Shown here: positions 6,656-14,851 of the stretch, one piece after another
Layout of the letters: each line of letters opens with the position of its first letter
How positions within the stretch are numbered: position 1 is the stretch's first letter
Source of the DNA: a virus
Length of the DNA: 20,529 nt
IMG/VR virus record: IMGVR_UViG_3300046009_013373
Location: 1-20,529 of that record
Strand: one strand, 5' to 3'
The notes under the pieces: generated by a model
What the model saw: only the letters and a program-made list of their open reading frames with translations
Databases searched by the model: none
What the model was told of the DNA's origin: nothing
Translations under genes and position numbers: made by a program

Positions 6656-7387
6656 TTAGAATTTAAAACTGACACCAGCATTTACAACGCAGTTGTTTGA
6701 TACTGCGAGGTCTTGCCAAACAGGGAATCCAATGCCAGCATTAACATTTACGTCTGTAGCAGCATTCCATTCCATAGATGGACCAAGAAGAACAACACCA
6801 CCACCATCAAAATACTTTTGGGTGATGTTCAAACCTACATCAAAGTTCTGAGCGAACTTATAATCTAGATCTGAAACGAGAGATGCAACACCCTCGCCAA
6901 TACGATACCCGATGAGTGGATCGTACATAGTACCGGGTACAAAACGATAATCGAATGTCTGGTTGAAATTCCAGTTTGTCCAATCAAGATTTGCACCTAG
7001 ACCAATGTGTGGATCAAGGTTGGTGGTTTCGTAGCCAGCAGAACCTGTTGGCATCCAAAGACCTCCCTCAACGTTCACGGTAGTCTTAGAACCAAGGAAA
7101 TCAGCGCCCTTGAGGAAATCCCAAGAGACTCCGAGTTCCATAGAACCATAACCACTGGCTTCTGAGACATAGACTGGAACGGTGAAGTGCCAATCAAGTC
7201 CAAATGCCTTTGCAGCGAGAGTTGTGTTCAACGCTGCGACTGTATCTGCATTTCCCTTCTTTGCGTAGATTTCTACTGACTCCTTGAGAGTCAGAGCATC
7301 TACCATTGGTGTAGAAGCGGGTGCTTCCTGACCAAACGCAGAAGAGGAGAGTGCAAGACCAGTCATAACTGTGCATAGTGTCTTCAT
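6656..7387 (-). CDS. Outer-membrane beta-barrel protein with signal peptide (243 aa)
   Basis: Residues 1-20 are a signal peptide (MKTLCTVMTGLALSSSAFGQ) with likely cleavage after AFG or GQ. The mature part alternates polar and hydrophobic residues in many short strands (for example DWHFTVPVYV, TVNVEGGLWM, FNQTFDYRFV, DVNVNAGIGF) and ends in VNAGVSFKF, a C-terminal strand with terminal Phe as used for Bam-dependent insertion. This fits a small porin-like barrel of about 8-12 strands. It has a good sigma70-like promoter and a strong AAGGAG site, unlike the genes behind late-type elements, so it may be expressed early or constitutively. Phage-encoded outer-membrane proteins such as lambda Lom alter the host surface; receptor masking or nutrient uptake are possibilities here. 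Confidence 0.85.
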   Translation of the reverse strand: MKTLCTVMTGLALSSSAFGQEAPASTPMVDALTLKESVEIYAKKGNADTVAALNTTLAAKAFGLDWHFTVPVYVSEASGYGSMELGVSWDFLKGADFLGSKTTVNVEGGLWMPTGSAGYETTNLDPHIGLGANLDWTNWNFNQTFDYRFVPGTMYDPLIGYRIGEGVASLVSDLDYKFAQNFDVGLNITQKYFDGGGVVLLGPSMEWNAATDVNVNAGIGFPVWQDLAVSNNCVVNAGVSFKF

Positions 7388-7439
7388 TCATATCTCCTTT
7401 TTTAAAGACATCATTCGGTTTGACGCGAATGTAGGGATA

Positions 7440-7468
7440 TGTATACCATGACTTGCGGTTGAAATCAA
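7440..7468 (-). promoter_or_regulatory. Sigma70-like promoter of the beta-barrel operon
   Basis: Read leftward: TTGATT (7468-7463), a 17-base spacer, TATACA (7445-7440). The expected start leaves a leader of about 45 bases before the AAGGAG site and the ATG at 7387. Confidence 0.6.
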
Positions 7469-7525
7469 TAGCAAATTCAAAGATATAGGCTAAAACTACA
7501 TACTTAATCAGAGGAAACTACTACT

Positions 7526-8734
7526 ATGGAACAAAAAACAAACAAGTTAAAGCACTTTTCGGAGAATTGCAGATCTCTAATAGAAGGAAGAGTCAAGCAA
7601 GAAATGCTGGCTGCTAGAGAAAGACCAGCGATTGCCATAACAAAAAAAGCAAGAGCAGAATCAGCAACAAAAACACATGGCGCTATACAAACAGCACTGA
7701 AGTCAGGAAAGATTGTCACAATTCGTGCTAGAACTGTACCAGACTTCGAAGCACCAGCAGTAGATCATAATCTAGTAGTACATCAAGGTGCATTGATGAT
7801 GGTAGATCCAAAAGGTATGGCCAGAGAAGTATCACAAATGGTTCCCTCTGATAGCGGCCATATTGCAGTAAACTTCAAAGAAAAAAATAGAAGAGCCGGA
7901 AGAACAATGTATCTACACGCAGGACACGAATCAGAGGGTGACATGATTGAAACAGAGGTAGAACGTTCTCCCTACAGAGTTTCTATGGTTGGTGGTAGAA
8001 GACAATTCAGAGGACTACCAGATCTCTCAGAAGAATCCACAACAGATACAGTTAGAATTATGAATTTGCTTGAACAACGTCTTAAAAAAAAAGATTGGGC
8101 TAGAGGCGTACTAGGTGGATTGGCCGTTGCAGGATCTGTAATTGGAGCCCATCAAGCAACAAGACCTACCTTTCAGCAAGTAACTCCTGCTGTTGCAAAG
8201 ATTGGTTCTGGTCAGGTTGTTGCCAAAACAAGAGAGGAAAAACCAACATCCTCTGCTCATTTACTTGCTTCTCAAATTATAAGAGAACGAGAAGGATTTG
8301 AACCAACTGCCTATAATAAAGATGGTACATGGACTGTTGGTTTGGGAACCACTCGCTGGTCATCTGGAAAACCAGTTAAACAAGGGGACACTATAACCAG
8401 AGAACAAGCACACAAGGAACACGAACACCACATCCACAACGTGGTTATACCAAAGATGGAGAAGACTGTTCCACATTGGGACAAAATGAATGATCACCAA
8501 AAAGCAGCAGTAATTAGTTTTTCTTATAACGTTGGCGAAAACTTTATGAAAAACAAAAATTATGAAAAAATTCAAGATGCCTTAAGTCACCCAGATAATT
8601 GGAATAAAGTTCCAGGCACGATGGCGTTGTATAACAAAGCACACAACCCAGAGACAGGAAGAAAAGAAGTCCTGCGCGGACTAGTTACGAGAAGAAAAAT
8701 GGAAGGTGGATTGTGGTCAAAACCCGTTAATTGA
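7526..8734 (+). CDS. Membrane-linked GH24 (T4-type) lysozyme with large N-terminal domain (402 aa)
   Basis: It would hydrolyse the beta-1,4 bond between N-acetylmuramic acid and N-acetylglucosamine in peptidoglycan. Residues 243-400 form the GH24 domain: catalytic Glu256 in REREGFEPTAY, Asp266 (NKDGTW) and Thr270 (WTVGLG), then SFSYNVGENF and, near the end, RRKMEGGLW. Asp is one residue further from Glu than in T4 lysozyme. Before it, residues 193-209 (RGVLGGLAVAGSVIGAH) are a probable membrane helix, and 1-190 an unrecognised domain with GKIVTIRARTVPDFEAP and YRVSMVGGRRQFRG. T4 lysozyme has only 164 residues, so this is more likely a virion-associated or membrane-tethered enzyme than a simple endolysin. 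AGAGGAAAC precedes the ATG. Planctomycetes do have thin peptidoglycan, so the substrate would exist. Confidence 0.9.
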   Translation: MEQKTNKLKHFSENCRSLIEGRVKQEMLAARERPAIAITKKARAESATKTHGAIQTALKSGKIVTIRARTVPDFEAPAVDHNLVVHQGALMMVDPKGMAREVSQMVPSDSGHIAVNFKEKNRRAGRTMYLHAGHESEGDMIETEVERSPYRVSMVGGRRQFRGLPDLSEESTTDTVRIMNLLEQRLKKKDWARGVLGGLAVAGSVIGAHQATRPTFQQVTPAVAKIGSGQVVAKTREEKPTSSAHLLASQIIREREGFEPTAYNKDGTWTVGLGTTRWSSGKPVKQGDTITREQAHKEHEHHIHNVVIPKMEKTVPHWDKMNDHQKAAVISFSYNVGENFMKNKNYEKIQDALSHPDNWNKVPGTMALYNKAHNPETGRKEVLRGLVTRRKMEGGLWSKPVN

Positions 8735-8966
8735 GTTCGTAAACTGTACCGGATGCGCCTAAAGTAATTCCGATAATTTGAACTGGAATAATTCTAATGT
8801 CATTAGCAACCCCTGTAACACCAACAGAAGAAACTACTCGATTTCCTCCACTCAAACCAGTCATTTTTACAAGTATTCCAGAAGATGCACCAAGCAGCAT
8901 TATTCCCTTGTTTTTTTGTAAAGTGCCGCTAGCGGAAATTAATCTTGCGCTTTGATAAATGTCCAT
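8727..8966 (-). CDS. Small beta-rich phage protein (79 aa)
   Basis: The frame is open further upstream, but that extension would overlap the divergent gene at 9027. The ATG at 8966 has AAAGGA eight bases before it, so I use that. The product (MDIYQSARLISASGTLQKNK; later GASSGILVKMTGL and IPVQIIGITLGASGTVYELN) is Gly, Ser, Val and Ile-rich and looks all-beta. Small beta proteins of this type, with an ASGT...G(I/V)(L/M) start and an IPVQ(I/V) strand near the end, occur in marine phage genomes and may be head or fibre decoration proteins; I recall the type but cannot name it. Its stop overlaps the lysozyme stop by eight bases. Confidence 0.7.
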   Translation of the reverse strand: MDIYQSARLISASGTLQKNKGIMLLGASSGILVKMTGLSGGNRVVSSVGVTGVANDIRIIPVQIIGITLGASGTVYELN

Positions 8967-9001
8967 GCTTTTATTCCTTTTAAAAGTAAAAGTATGTATA
9001 C

Positions 9002-9009
9002 TATAAATA
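9002..9009 (+). promoter_or_regulatory. TATAAATA late-type promoter element
   Basis: A perfect TATAAATA is followed by AGATTACGGAG and the ATG at 9027. Spacing and the ACGGAG site match those of the leftward element at 6407. The AT-rich divergent spacer (8967-9026) also carries GTATAC, which could serve the leftward gene. Confidence 0.6.
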
Positions 9010-9026
9010 AGATTACGGAGATACCT

Positions 9027-9746
9027 ATGGATACAAGAGCACAAAAATCTATTGTTGATGTCGTTAACAAAATTGTAAATGTACAACCGGAGCAGATTCA
9101 AGGAACCGATGATCCTGTTTCCGTCCTTGCCGAAACAATAGAACAATCTATGGAAGTATTTGAAGAACGCTTTCAATTTCCATTGACAGAAGAACAAGAA
9201 GAAATCTTTACAGATTTAGTCATAAATTTTGTAAAAGATAAAGAGCAAATAGAAACAGTAGATCTAAACGAAAGCACCGAAGATATAATAGAAAAGTATT
9301 CTCCTGAGCAAGTCTTTCTTTCCATCTTTGAAGATATAAGCCAAAAAGACCTGTTTCGTCAATTCGTCCAACAATACAAACAGGGTGTCTGTGGTTCTGA
9401 GGGAAGAGTTGCACCAGATGGTAGCATTGATCCAACAAGCACACTCAGTCCATTCTCAGCAAATTATCAAATGACACAACAAGCAATGGCCGATGTCCGT
9501 GCTGATCCTACAACAAGGAACATCAATCGCTACATGAGCGAAGAAGCAACTCACCCACTGAAAAAACACAAGAAGAAGTTGTATAAGATTACTTTTATGG
9601 ATAAGGGTGTAAAGAAAAGAGGAACTGCCGTATCACACAAAGGCGTGATGCGTATTGTTTCTGGCAAAACTCATTTCAAAGTTTATGATGAGAGAAATCG
9701 TGATGTCACTTCTCAATTCTCTAGTGGTAAAAAAGAGAAGAAATAA
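9027..9746 (+). CDS. Hypothetical phage protein with C-terminal basic domain (239 aa)
   Basis: The frame is open upstream to 8952, but the ATG at 9027 follows ACGGAG and the TATAAATA element, and the extension would run through them, so the start is MDTRAQKSIVDVVNKIVNVQ. Residues 1-120 are acidic and helical (VSVLAETIEQSMEVFEERF; LSIFEDISQKDLFRQFVQQY). A linker (GVCGSEGRVAPDGSIDPTST) follows, and residues about 185-232 are a basic beta-rich domain (KKLYKITFMDKGVKKRGTAV; HFKVYDERNRDVTSQF) of a kind I associate with marine T4-like phages. Function unknown; late timing suggests a virion or assembly role. Confidence 0.72.
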   Translation: MDTRAQKSIVDVVNKIVNVQPEQIQGTDDPVSVLAETIEQSMEVFEERFQFPLTEEQEEIFTDLVINFVKDKEQIETVDLNESTEDIIEKYSPEQVFLSIFEDISQKDLFRQFVQQYKQGVCGSEGRVAPDGSIDPTSTLSPFSANYQMTQQAMADVRADPTTRNINRYMSEEATHPLKKHKKKLYKITFMDKGVKKRGTAVSHKGVMRIVSGKTHFKVYDERNRDVTSQFSSGKKEKK

Positions 9747-9772
9747 TTTAAAACTGTGTATTTCTTTATATA

Positions 9773-10435
9773 ATGATGAAGTTGCAAAAACAATTTGTTC
9801 ACATACCCCATCAATTTAAACCAATTGAATCTGTTGAAGATGAAAATGGTCGTAGATACCTATGTGAAGGTGAATATTATCCCTCTGTAACAACGGTAAC
9901 AGGATGGCAAAAAAGATCTTTCTTTGCAGAATGGCGAAAAAACAATCCAGCAGAATTAAATCGGGTGACAAAAAGGGGAACAAACCTTCACTCCGTCATC
10001 GAAAAATACCTAGAAAACCAAGATCTCAATACGAAAGAGATGTCGGCGGACATACTGGAGTTATTCCTCCAGACAAAAACCACTATAAACCAAATTGACA
10101 ACATTCGTGGATTGGAATGTCCGTTATTCAGCAAAACCTTGAAACTGGCTGGAAGAGTAGATTGTGTGGGAGAGTTCAATGGGAAACTCTCTGTAATAGA
10201 CTTCAAGGGAAGTACAAAAACAAAAAGAGAAGAAGATATAGAGAACTATTTTACACAAACAACCGCATATGCGATAATGTGGCAAGAACAGTTCAAAGAA
10301 CCAATTAAAAACATTTGCATAATTATTACTTGTGAAACTGGAGATGTTCAAGTATTCGAAAGAAATCCAGTACATTATGTAAAGCAACTAAAGTATGCAA
10401 TAGATTATTATAGGGAGCAACAAAATGGACGCTAA
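9773..10435 (+). CDS. PD-(D/E)XK exonuclease (RecB/Cas4/MGME1-like, 220 aa)
   Basis: A DNA exonuclease of the PD-(D/E)XK fold. The family motifs are visible in order: RGTNLHSVIE (His73), the start of the core near Glu115 (GLECPLF), LAGRVDCVGEF with Asp130, LSVIDFKGS with Asp143-x-Lys145, and QTTAYAIMW with Gln162. The layout H, D, D-x-K, QxxxYA is that of MGME1-like and phage RecB-family nucleases, which degrade single-stranded or end-exposed DNA in recombination and replication. Two tandem ATGs (9773, 9776) allow either start. The gene overlaps the next by 11 bases, implying coupled expression. Its substrate polarity cannot be read from the sequence. Confidence 0.87.
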   Translation: MMKLQKQFVHIPHQFKPIESVEDENGRRYLCEGEYYPSVTTVTGWQKRSFFAEWRKNNPAELNRVTKRGTNLHSVIEKYLENQDLNTKEMSADILELFLQTKTTINQIDNIRGLECPLFSKTLKLAGRVDCVGEFNGKLSVIDFKGSTKTKREEDIENYFTQTTAYAIMWQEQFKEPIKNICIIITCETGDVQVFERNPVHYVKQLKYAIDYYREQQNGR

Positions 10436-10763
10436 GAGACTGATCAATGTAAAAAATACCAAAATGTGGGTGAGAGCAAATGAATCTTCAAATTCAAACA
10501 AGTTTAGAGATGCATTTGTTCAAAGATATGGTGGTATTTTCAAAAGACAAGGTTCTTCTTGGGTTTGGTCGGAACACATGGAAGAAAAGATACAACCTAG
10601 TAAAGCATGGCTGTTTACTAGAAACGATGGTGTTTCGTTTATGGTGGAAAACTTCATGGAATTCTGTAGGATTAATAATCTGTCTAAGTCAGCAATGTAT
10701 GAATTAATGGCCGGGAAGAGAAAAAGCCATAAAGGCTTTGTGAAGATAGATAGGATTGTATAA
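10425..10763 (+). CDS. Small putative DNA-binding protein with NUMOD-like C-terminus (112 aa)
   Basis: The N-terminal half holds NKFRDAFVQRYGGIFKRQG and WVWSEHMEEK, a compact aromatic/basic domain I do not recognise. Residues about 73-106 (VENFMEFCRINNLSKSAM, then LMAGKRKSHKGF) resemble the NUMOD1-type helix-turn-helix repeats that follow phage homing endonucleases, with the pattern FC...NLS...M..L..GKRKSHKGF. No nuclease motif is present, so it may be a free-standing DNA-binding protein or a remnant. It overlaps the exonuclease gene by 11 bases, so the two are probably made together. It is the last gene before a terminator. Confidence 0.7.
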   Translation: MDAKRLINVKNTKMWVRANESSNSNKFRDAFVQRYGGIFKRQGSSWVWSEHMEEKIQPSKAWLFTRNDGVSFMVENFMEFCRINNLSKSAMYELMAGKRKSHKGFVKIDRIV

Positions 10764-10792
10764 GTCGCCTACAACCACCGTGGCGTACAACT

Positions 10793-10820
10793 AGCCGAGC
10801 AAGTGCTCGGCTTTCTTTTT
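10793..10820 (+). terminator. Intrinsic terminator
   Basis: An 8-bp stem (AGCCGAGC 10793-10800 with GCTCGGCT 10805-10812), loop AAGT, is followed by the T-rich run TTCTTTTT. It ends the exonuclease unit about 30 bases after the stop of the preceding gene. Confidence 0.88.
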
Positions 10821-10831
10821 CTACATATCTT

Positions 10832-10847
10832 ACAGGGTTTGTCCTGT
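10832..10847 (+). other. Small hairpin before the 1129-residue gene
   Basis: ACAGG (10832-10836) and CCTGT (10843-10847) pair across the loop GTTTGT, 13 bases before the ATG at 10861. The same ACAGG/CCTGT closing pair occurs in the structures at 353-412 and 20042-20122. A role in translation or RNA end stability is possible; chance is also plausible for five base pairs. Confidence 0.3.
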
Positions 10848-10860
10848 GGGAATCGTATAA

Positions 10861-13800
10861 ATGGATATATTAACTGAAGCAAAACAAACAGGTTCGGCAT
10901 TTTTAGTAACCGGCGCTTTTAATCCTTATACCAGAGGACACGAAGAAATAGCAAGGACTGCTGCTTCTCATGCAGAAAAGTCCGGTTATAGTCATTTTTA
11001 TCATGGCCTTGGTGCTTCCGAGAATGCTCCAGATGCACCATTATCCTTTAGGCAAAAAGAACAAATAATAAAGGGTTCCCATGCTCACATCAAAAAAGGT
11101 ATGGCTGGTTCTAGAATACAATTTGGAACCGTACCCCAAAAATCTTCAATTAGTCCAATGCATCAAATTGTTCACCTCATAGAAAGGGGTGGCCATAAGC
11201 ATATCACGGTTGGATTAGGACCAGATCAAATGCAAGGAGAGAAGTCTCTCAGAGCAGCAATAGAAAAGCACATGAAGACACATGGCGGTATGTTGGGATC
11301 TGATCAAAAAACAGTGCATAGAGTTAAAGTTGATTTTCATCCACTTGCAGCGAAGAGAAGTGAAGAAGATTTACCTTTGGAAGAATTATCCAAATTGGTA
11401 GTCGGTGGTAGAATTCCAGTTGAACACGCAAAGGCTGGTAGACTCAGAAAAGCAATATTAGCGGGAAAAGATGATTTAGCACACGCATTTATGCCAGAAT
11501 CTATTCTTGCATCTGGTAAACAAAAACAATATGCATCGATGATTCGTAGACAATTTACTAGTGTTGTCCCTGCTGCTGAAGAAGCACGAAGATTGGAGAA
11601 AAACAAAAAAGCCAGAGAAAGAGCAGCAGCAAGAAAGAAAAAGTTAACAGAACAATTTTCAATGGATAAGATAAGTGACTTTGCAAATATGTTGAATGAA
11701 GCACAAATTGTTCAATCTGTAATAAAACAAAGAAAAACAACTCTAGCAAACAAATTACATAGAGCAAAGAAAACATCATCTATGCGCGGCGAACATCCGT
11801 TAGCAAGAAAAGCAAGAATAGCAAATGTTCGTTTTCAGGTAAAGACTAACTTCTCTAGGCGTCTGCTAAGTGCCAAACGAGCCGAAATTGCTAGTGGTTT
11901 GGATAAGCAACCAAGAACAACAGGAAGGCCAAGAAGAGTGAGAATAAGCGAAGAACTAATATCAGAAGCAGTAAAAAGAGCAGTCGCATCTCCACGGAAA
12001 GTTCGTTCTAGTGCAAGAACTGAGGTTCGTTCCGCAGGCAATCCACGAAAGAAGGATACAATTCGCAAGCAAGAAGAAAGAAGAGAAAAAAAGGGTGGTG
12101 CTTATGCAGTAGTAGTTGCTCGCGAAGGCAAGAAAAACAAGATTAAGATCGTATCGAAGCGTGACATTGGTAAATCTAGAGTATTAGTTTCTCCTGACGA
12201 ATTTGATAAGGGTAAGGCAAAGCGTTATCTTGATGATCCCAATTTCAGAATCACAGATTCTTCGAAAAAATTATTCCCTGAGTTTTCTAGAGCAAAACCA
12301 AAGGGTGCTGCAAAGAAGAAAAAGGCAAAAGAAACAAAGAAAAAAGCAAAGAAAGCAGCAGAAAAAAAACCAACTGTAACTAAAAAAGATCCAAGAACAA
12401 TACTCCCAGAACTTCCAAAAGTTCCACCAAAGGGAAAAACTAGAACAACACCAAAGTCTCAATATGAGGATTGGGATCATAGTTCTTTGGATCTAGAAGC
12501 AGCAATTCCTGTGGTTCTCAATCAAGTTTTGGGTATAAAAGGAACTGACCCAAACCTAGAAAAGAAAATGAAAGAAAAATTGGCTGGAAGTAAAACTCTC
12601 CAAGCATCAGCCATGCGTTGTGTTCAACAAATACAACAACAATTTGGAGACATGGTTGGTGTCCATATGGGATCAGCAAAAACAAAACTAACAAAACAAT
12701 GGACAGATTCTGGTGGAACAGATAGCACACCAAAAACTGATATAATGTTTGTCCCCAGAGATTTATGGAAAAAAGCAAATGGTGACATGAGCAAAATAGA
12801 TCCCAAGAAATGCATTCGTGCAAGCATGAAAGTTGGTGCTTCTCGTATTCTAAACGCAGAAGGTGGGGAAGCAGCAGCAACTGTGGAGTCTGCTCTTAGG
12901 ATGGCTGGAGACATTGCCGCTAAGAATCCTAAAGTTAAAAGCATAGTCAAAAAAATCAAAGATGCATTATTGAATTTTGCCAAATCTGCCGAAACCGGGA
13001 CTTATGAAGTTGGAGAAATCAAGTCCTACATCTCTGACAGAGAACTTCCATCAGGTGCTAACGAAGCAGAGATGAGAAAATATAAGAGAATAGTAGAACA
13101 ACAAGATAAGTTAAAAGATGATGTGGCAAACATGTTCCGAGAAATTTTTGATATCAGCGAGGAATTCCAAACCTCAATGATATTAGAATCATTTAGTGGT
13201 GTTGGTAAGTTTGGTGCAAATAACGCCGCGTGTGCAACCCATTTGTTGGGAATGAATAAAGATGGAACTGGTGTCAAAGTTGATGTAATCAGTGAACAAC
13301 TTATTAGAAAAATTCTCCCAGATCTAAAAATCAGAGGAGCATTTAAAGGAAGATCTAGGGCTGTAAAGGGACAGAAGAAAAAGATGAGATCTTTCTCTAC
13401 TCTGTTTAACATTGACTACACCCCAAGACTACACGAACAGATGGAAAATTCTATGTTCGGTGTTCCAATGAGTTCTCAGATGAAAAATGATTTAGATGAA
13501 ATTGGAAATGATGTCAATGCACTTATGTTTTACACAGAATTAGAACCACAAATAATGGTTTCTAATGAAGTTGATGTTACAGATTACATGGAAGGGCCAT
13601 CTAGAGGCTATAATCAAATTATCATAGACGGTAGAAAAGTTTTCTCTATTCCGGTTATGGATTCTCAACAATTTGAAGAAACGCCACAAGAAATTAATGA
13701 AGATTCTTATGGATTCATAAATGATTTCTTGATCGAAAATCAAGATAACGAAGAAGGACTAAATATTGCGCTGACTTCCGGTTTGGTTTCACCGGAAACA

Positions 13801-14250
13801 ATAATGATAAATGGATTAGAACCAGATTTAGCAAGTTTATTGAATGAAATGTGGGAAAATAGTTTGTTATCCCCAGAGGCATTTGAAAGTTTTGTGAATG
13901 AGGCTAGAAATTACAGAAAAGAATATGACAACTACCACAGCAAACCAGAACAGAGAAGTAACAGATCTAAAAGAGTATTGGCAAGAAGAAAAATGATGAA
14001 AAAGGGAAGAGTTAAAAAAGGTGATGGAAAAGATGTAGATCATAAAGATGGAAATCCACGAAATAATGGTGATTCTAATCTAAGAGTTCTTTCAAAAAGC
14101 AAAAATAGATCTATGAACGAGGAACATGGTGCTGGAGAAATTGGAACTGATGAATTGAGAAAAAAATATGTAAAGGAAACACCAGGCATGGTTGACCCAA
14201 TTCAGGAAGTTCTAAAAGGAGTAGTTAAAAATGGCATCAAACAAAAGTGA
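10861..14250 (+). CDS. Giant mosaic protein: nucleotidyltransferase, basic linkers, nuclease-like domain, HNH-like C-terminus (1129 aa)
   Basis: Residues 13-215 form a cytidylyltransferase-like domain: GAFNPYTRGHEEIARTA has the (H/T)xGH signature at 24-27, and AKAGRLRKAILAG (190-202) lies where such enzymes carry their ISxTxxR motif. Residues 240-530 are basic linkers, including a Lys/Ala run (484-507). Residues about 540-850 resemble a domain of large marine-phage proteins. TPKTDIMF (Asp627) and RASMKVG (Lys657) recall a PD-(D/E)XK core with Ser in place of the acidic residue; SFSGVGKFG follows at 777-785. The C-terminus (1015-1085) is HNH-like: YDNYHSKPEQRSNRSKRVLA, GDGKDVDHKDGNPRNN, SNLRVLSKSKNRS. 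MDILTEAK resembles the start of T4 Alt (MELITE), a packaged enzyme. TATAAATG overlaps the ATG. An injected virion enzyme is my hypothesis; the exact substrates are unknown. Confidence 0.8.
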   Translation: MDILTEAKQTGSAFLVTGAFNPYTRGHEEIARTAASHAEKSGYSHFYHGLGASENAPDAPLSFRQKEQIIKGSHAHIKKGMAGSRIQFGTVPQKSSISPMHQIVHLIERGGHKHITVGLGPDQMQGEKSLRAAIEKHMKTHGGMLGSDQKTVHRVKVDFHPLAAKRSEEDLPLEELSKLVVGGRIPVEHAKAGRLRKAILAGKDDLAHAFMPESILASGKQKQYASMIRRQFTSVVPAAEEARRLEKNKKARERAAARKKKLTEQFSMDKISDFANMLNEAQIVQSVIKQRKTTLANKLHRAKKTSSMRGEHPLARKARIANVRFQVKTNFSRRLLSAKRAEIASGLDKQPRTTGRPRRVRISEELISEAVKRAVASPRKVRSSARTEVRSAGNPRKKDTIRKQEERREKKGGAYAVVVAREGKKNKIKIVSKRDIGKSRVLVSPDEFDKGKAKRYLDDPNFRITDSSKKLFPEFSRAKPKGAAKKKKAKETKKKAKKAAEKKPTVTKKDPRTILPELPKVPPKGKTRTTPKSQYEDWDHSSLDLEAAIPVVLNQVLGIKGTDPNLEKKMKEKLAGSKTLQASAMRCVQQIQQQFGDMVGVHMGSAKTKLTKQWTDSGGTDSTPKTDIMFVPRDLWKKANGDMSKIDPKKCIRASMKVGASRILNAEGGEAAATVESALRMAGDIAAKNPKVKSIVKKIKDALLNFAKSAETGTYEVGEIKSYISDRELPSGANEAEMRKYKRIVEQQDKLKDDVANMFREIFDISEEFQTSMILESFSGVGKFGANNAACATHLLGMNKDGTGVKVDVISEQLIRKILPDLKIRGAFKGRSRAVKGQKKKMRSFSTLFNIDYTPRLHEQMENSMFGVPMSSQMKNDLDEIGNDVNALMFYTELEPQIMVSNEVDVTDYMEGPSRGYNQIIIDGRKVFSIPVMDSQQFEETPQEINEDSYGFINDFLIENQDNEEGLNIALTSGLVSPETIMINGLEPDLASLLNEMWENSLLSPEAFESFVNEARNYRKEYDNYHSKPEQRSNRSKRVLARRKMMKKGRVKKGDGKDVDHKDGNPRNNGDSNLRVLSKSKNRSMNEEHGAGEIGTDELRKKYVKETPGMVDPIQEVLKGVVKNGIKQK

Positions 14251-14848
14251 TTTACTCATTGAGTGGTTTGAAACAGCAAGTCTAATTACGGCGGGGGTGG
14301 TTGGTGTAATATTAACCACCATCAAATTAGTCCCAAAGAGAAAAAACGATGAAGATAAAAAATATATTGAAGTTCATGGTGAAATTCATGAAACTCTAAC
14401 GGAACTACGAGTCAAGACAGATGCTGCAAGATCACAGATCATACAATTTCATAATGGAGAATACTTCATGGATGGGGTGTCAATGCGAAAGTTCACTCTC
14501 ACACACGAATCTCTATCTCGTGGCATGTCAGCCGACGCTGGAAGAATTAAAGGATTGCTTTGCTCCATGTTTGTCCCTCTACTAAATTCTGTGGTTGAAG
14601 ACGAACCAAAAATAATATCAATGCATGATTTGCAACATTCTTTCTTTAAACAATTTTTTGAAGATAATAATGTTGAGGGATTTTGCGTATTGCCAATAAG
14701 AATAAGGAATCAAATTACTGGTTTCTTACTAAATCAATGGTGCAACTCTACTAAGTTTGATATGGTAGATACCTCGGTAGTAAAAGAAAGTATGTTGTAT
14801 GCCAGAAACGCAATAGAAGTTCAACTTGCATCACAGAGAAAAGGTTAA
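14231..14848 (+). CDS. Membrane-anchored GAF-like protein (205 aa)
   Basis: One N-terminal membrane helix (about residues 12-34, FETASLITAGVVGVILTTIK) is followed by a short basic stretch and a soluble domain with ARSQIIQFHNGEYFMDG, MRKFTLTHESLSRG, EPKIISMHDLQ and CVLPIRIRNQITGFLLNQW. The arrangement resembles the GAF/PAS-fold proteins found in marine T4-like phages, which may sense a ligand or act as a scaffold. The start lies inside the previous gene, 20 bases before its end, after AAAGGAG, so expression is coupled to the 1129-residue protein. Membrane anchoring of a domain near a possible injected enzyme is notable; the ligand is unknown. Confidence 0.78.
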   Translation: MASNKSDLLIEWFETASLITAGVVGVILTTIKLVPKRKNDEDKKYIEVHGEIHETLTELRVKTDAARSQIIQFHNGEYFMDGVSMRKFTLTHESLSRGMSADAGRIKGLLCSMFVPLLNSVVEDEPKIISMHDLQHSFFKQFFEDNNVEGFCVLPIRIRNQITGFLLNQWCNSTKFDMVDTSVVKESMLYARNAIEVQLASQRKG

Positions 14849-14851
14849 TGT

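Noticed and set aside
8952-9026. Longer start for the 239-residue protein
   Set aside because: The extension would translate through the TATAAATA element and ACGGAG site and overlap the divergent small gene.
12310-12380. Lys-rich run as possible sequence error or frameshift
   Set aside because: The frame stays open on both sides and similar Lys/Ala linkers occur elsewhere in the same protein and its neighbours.
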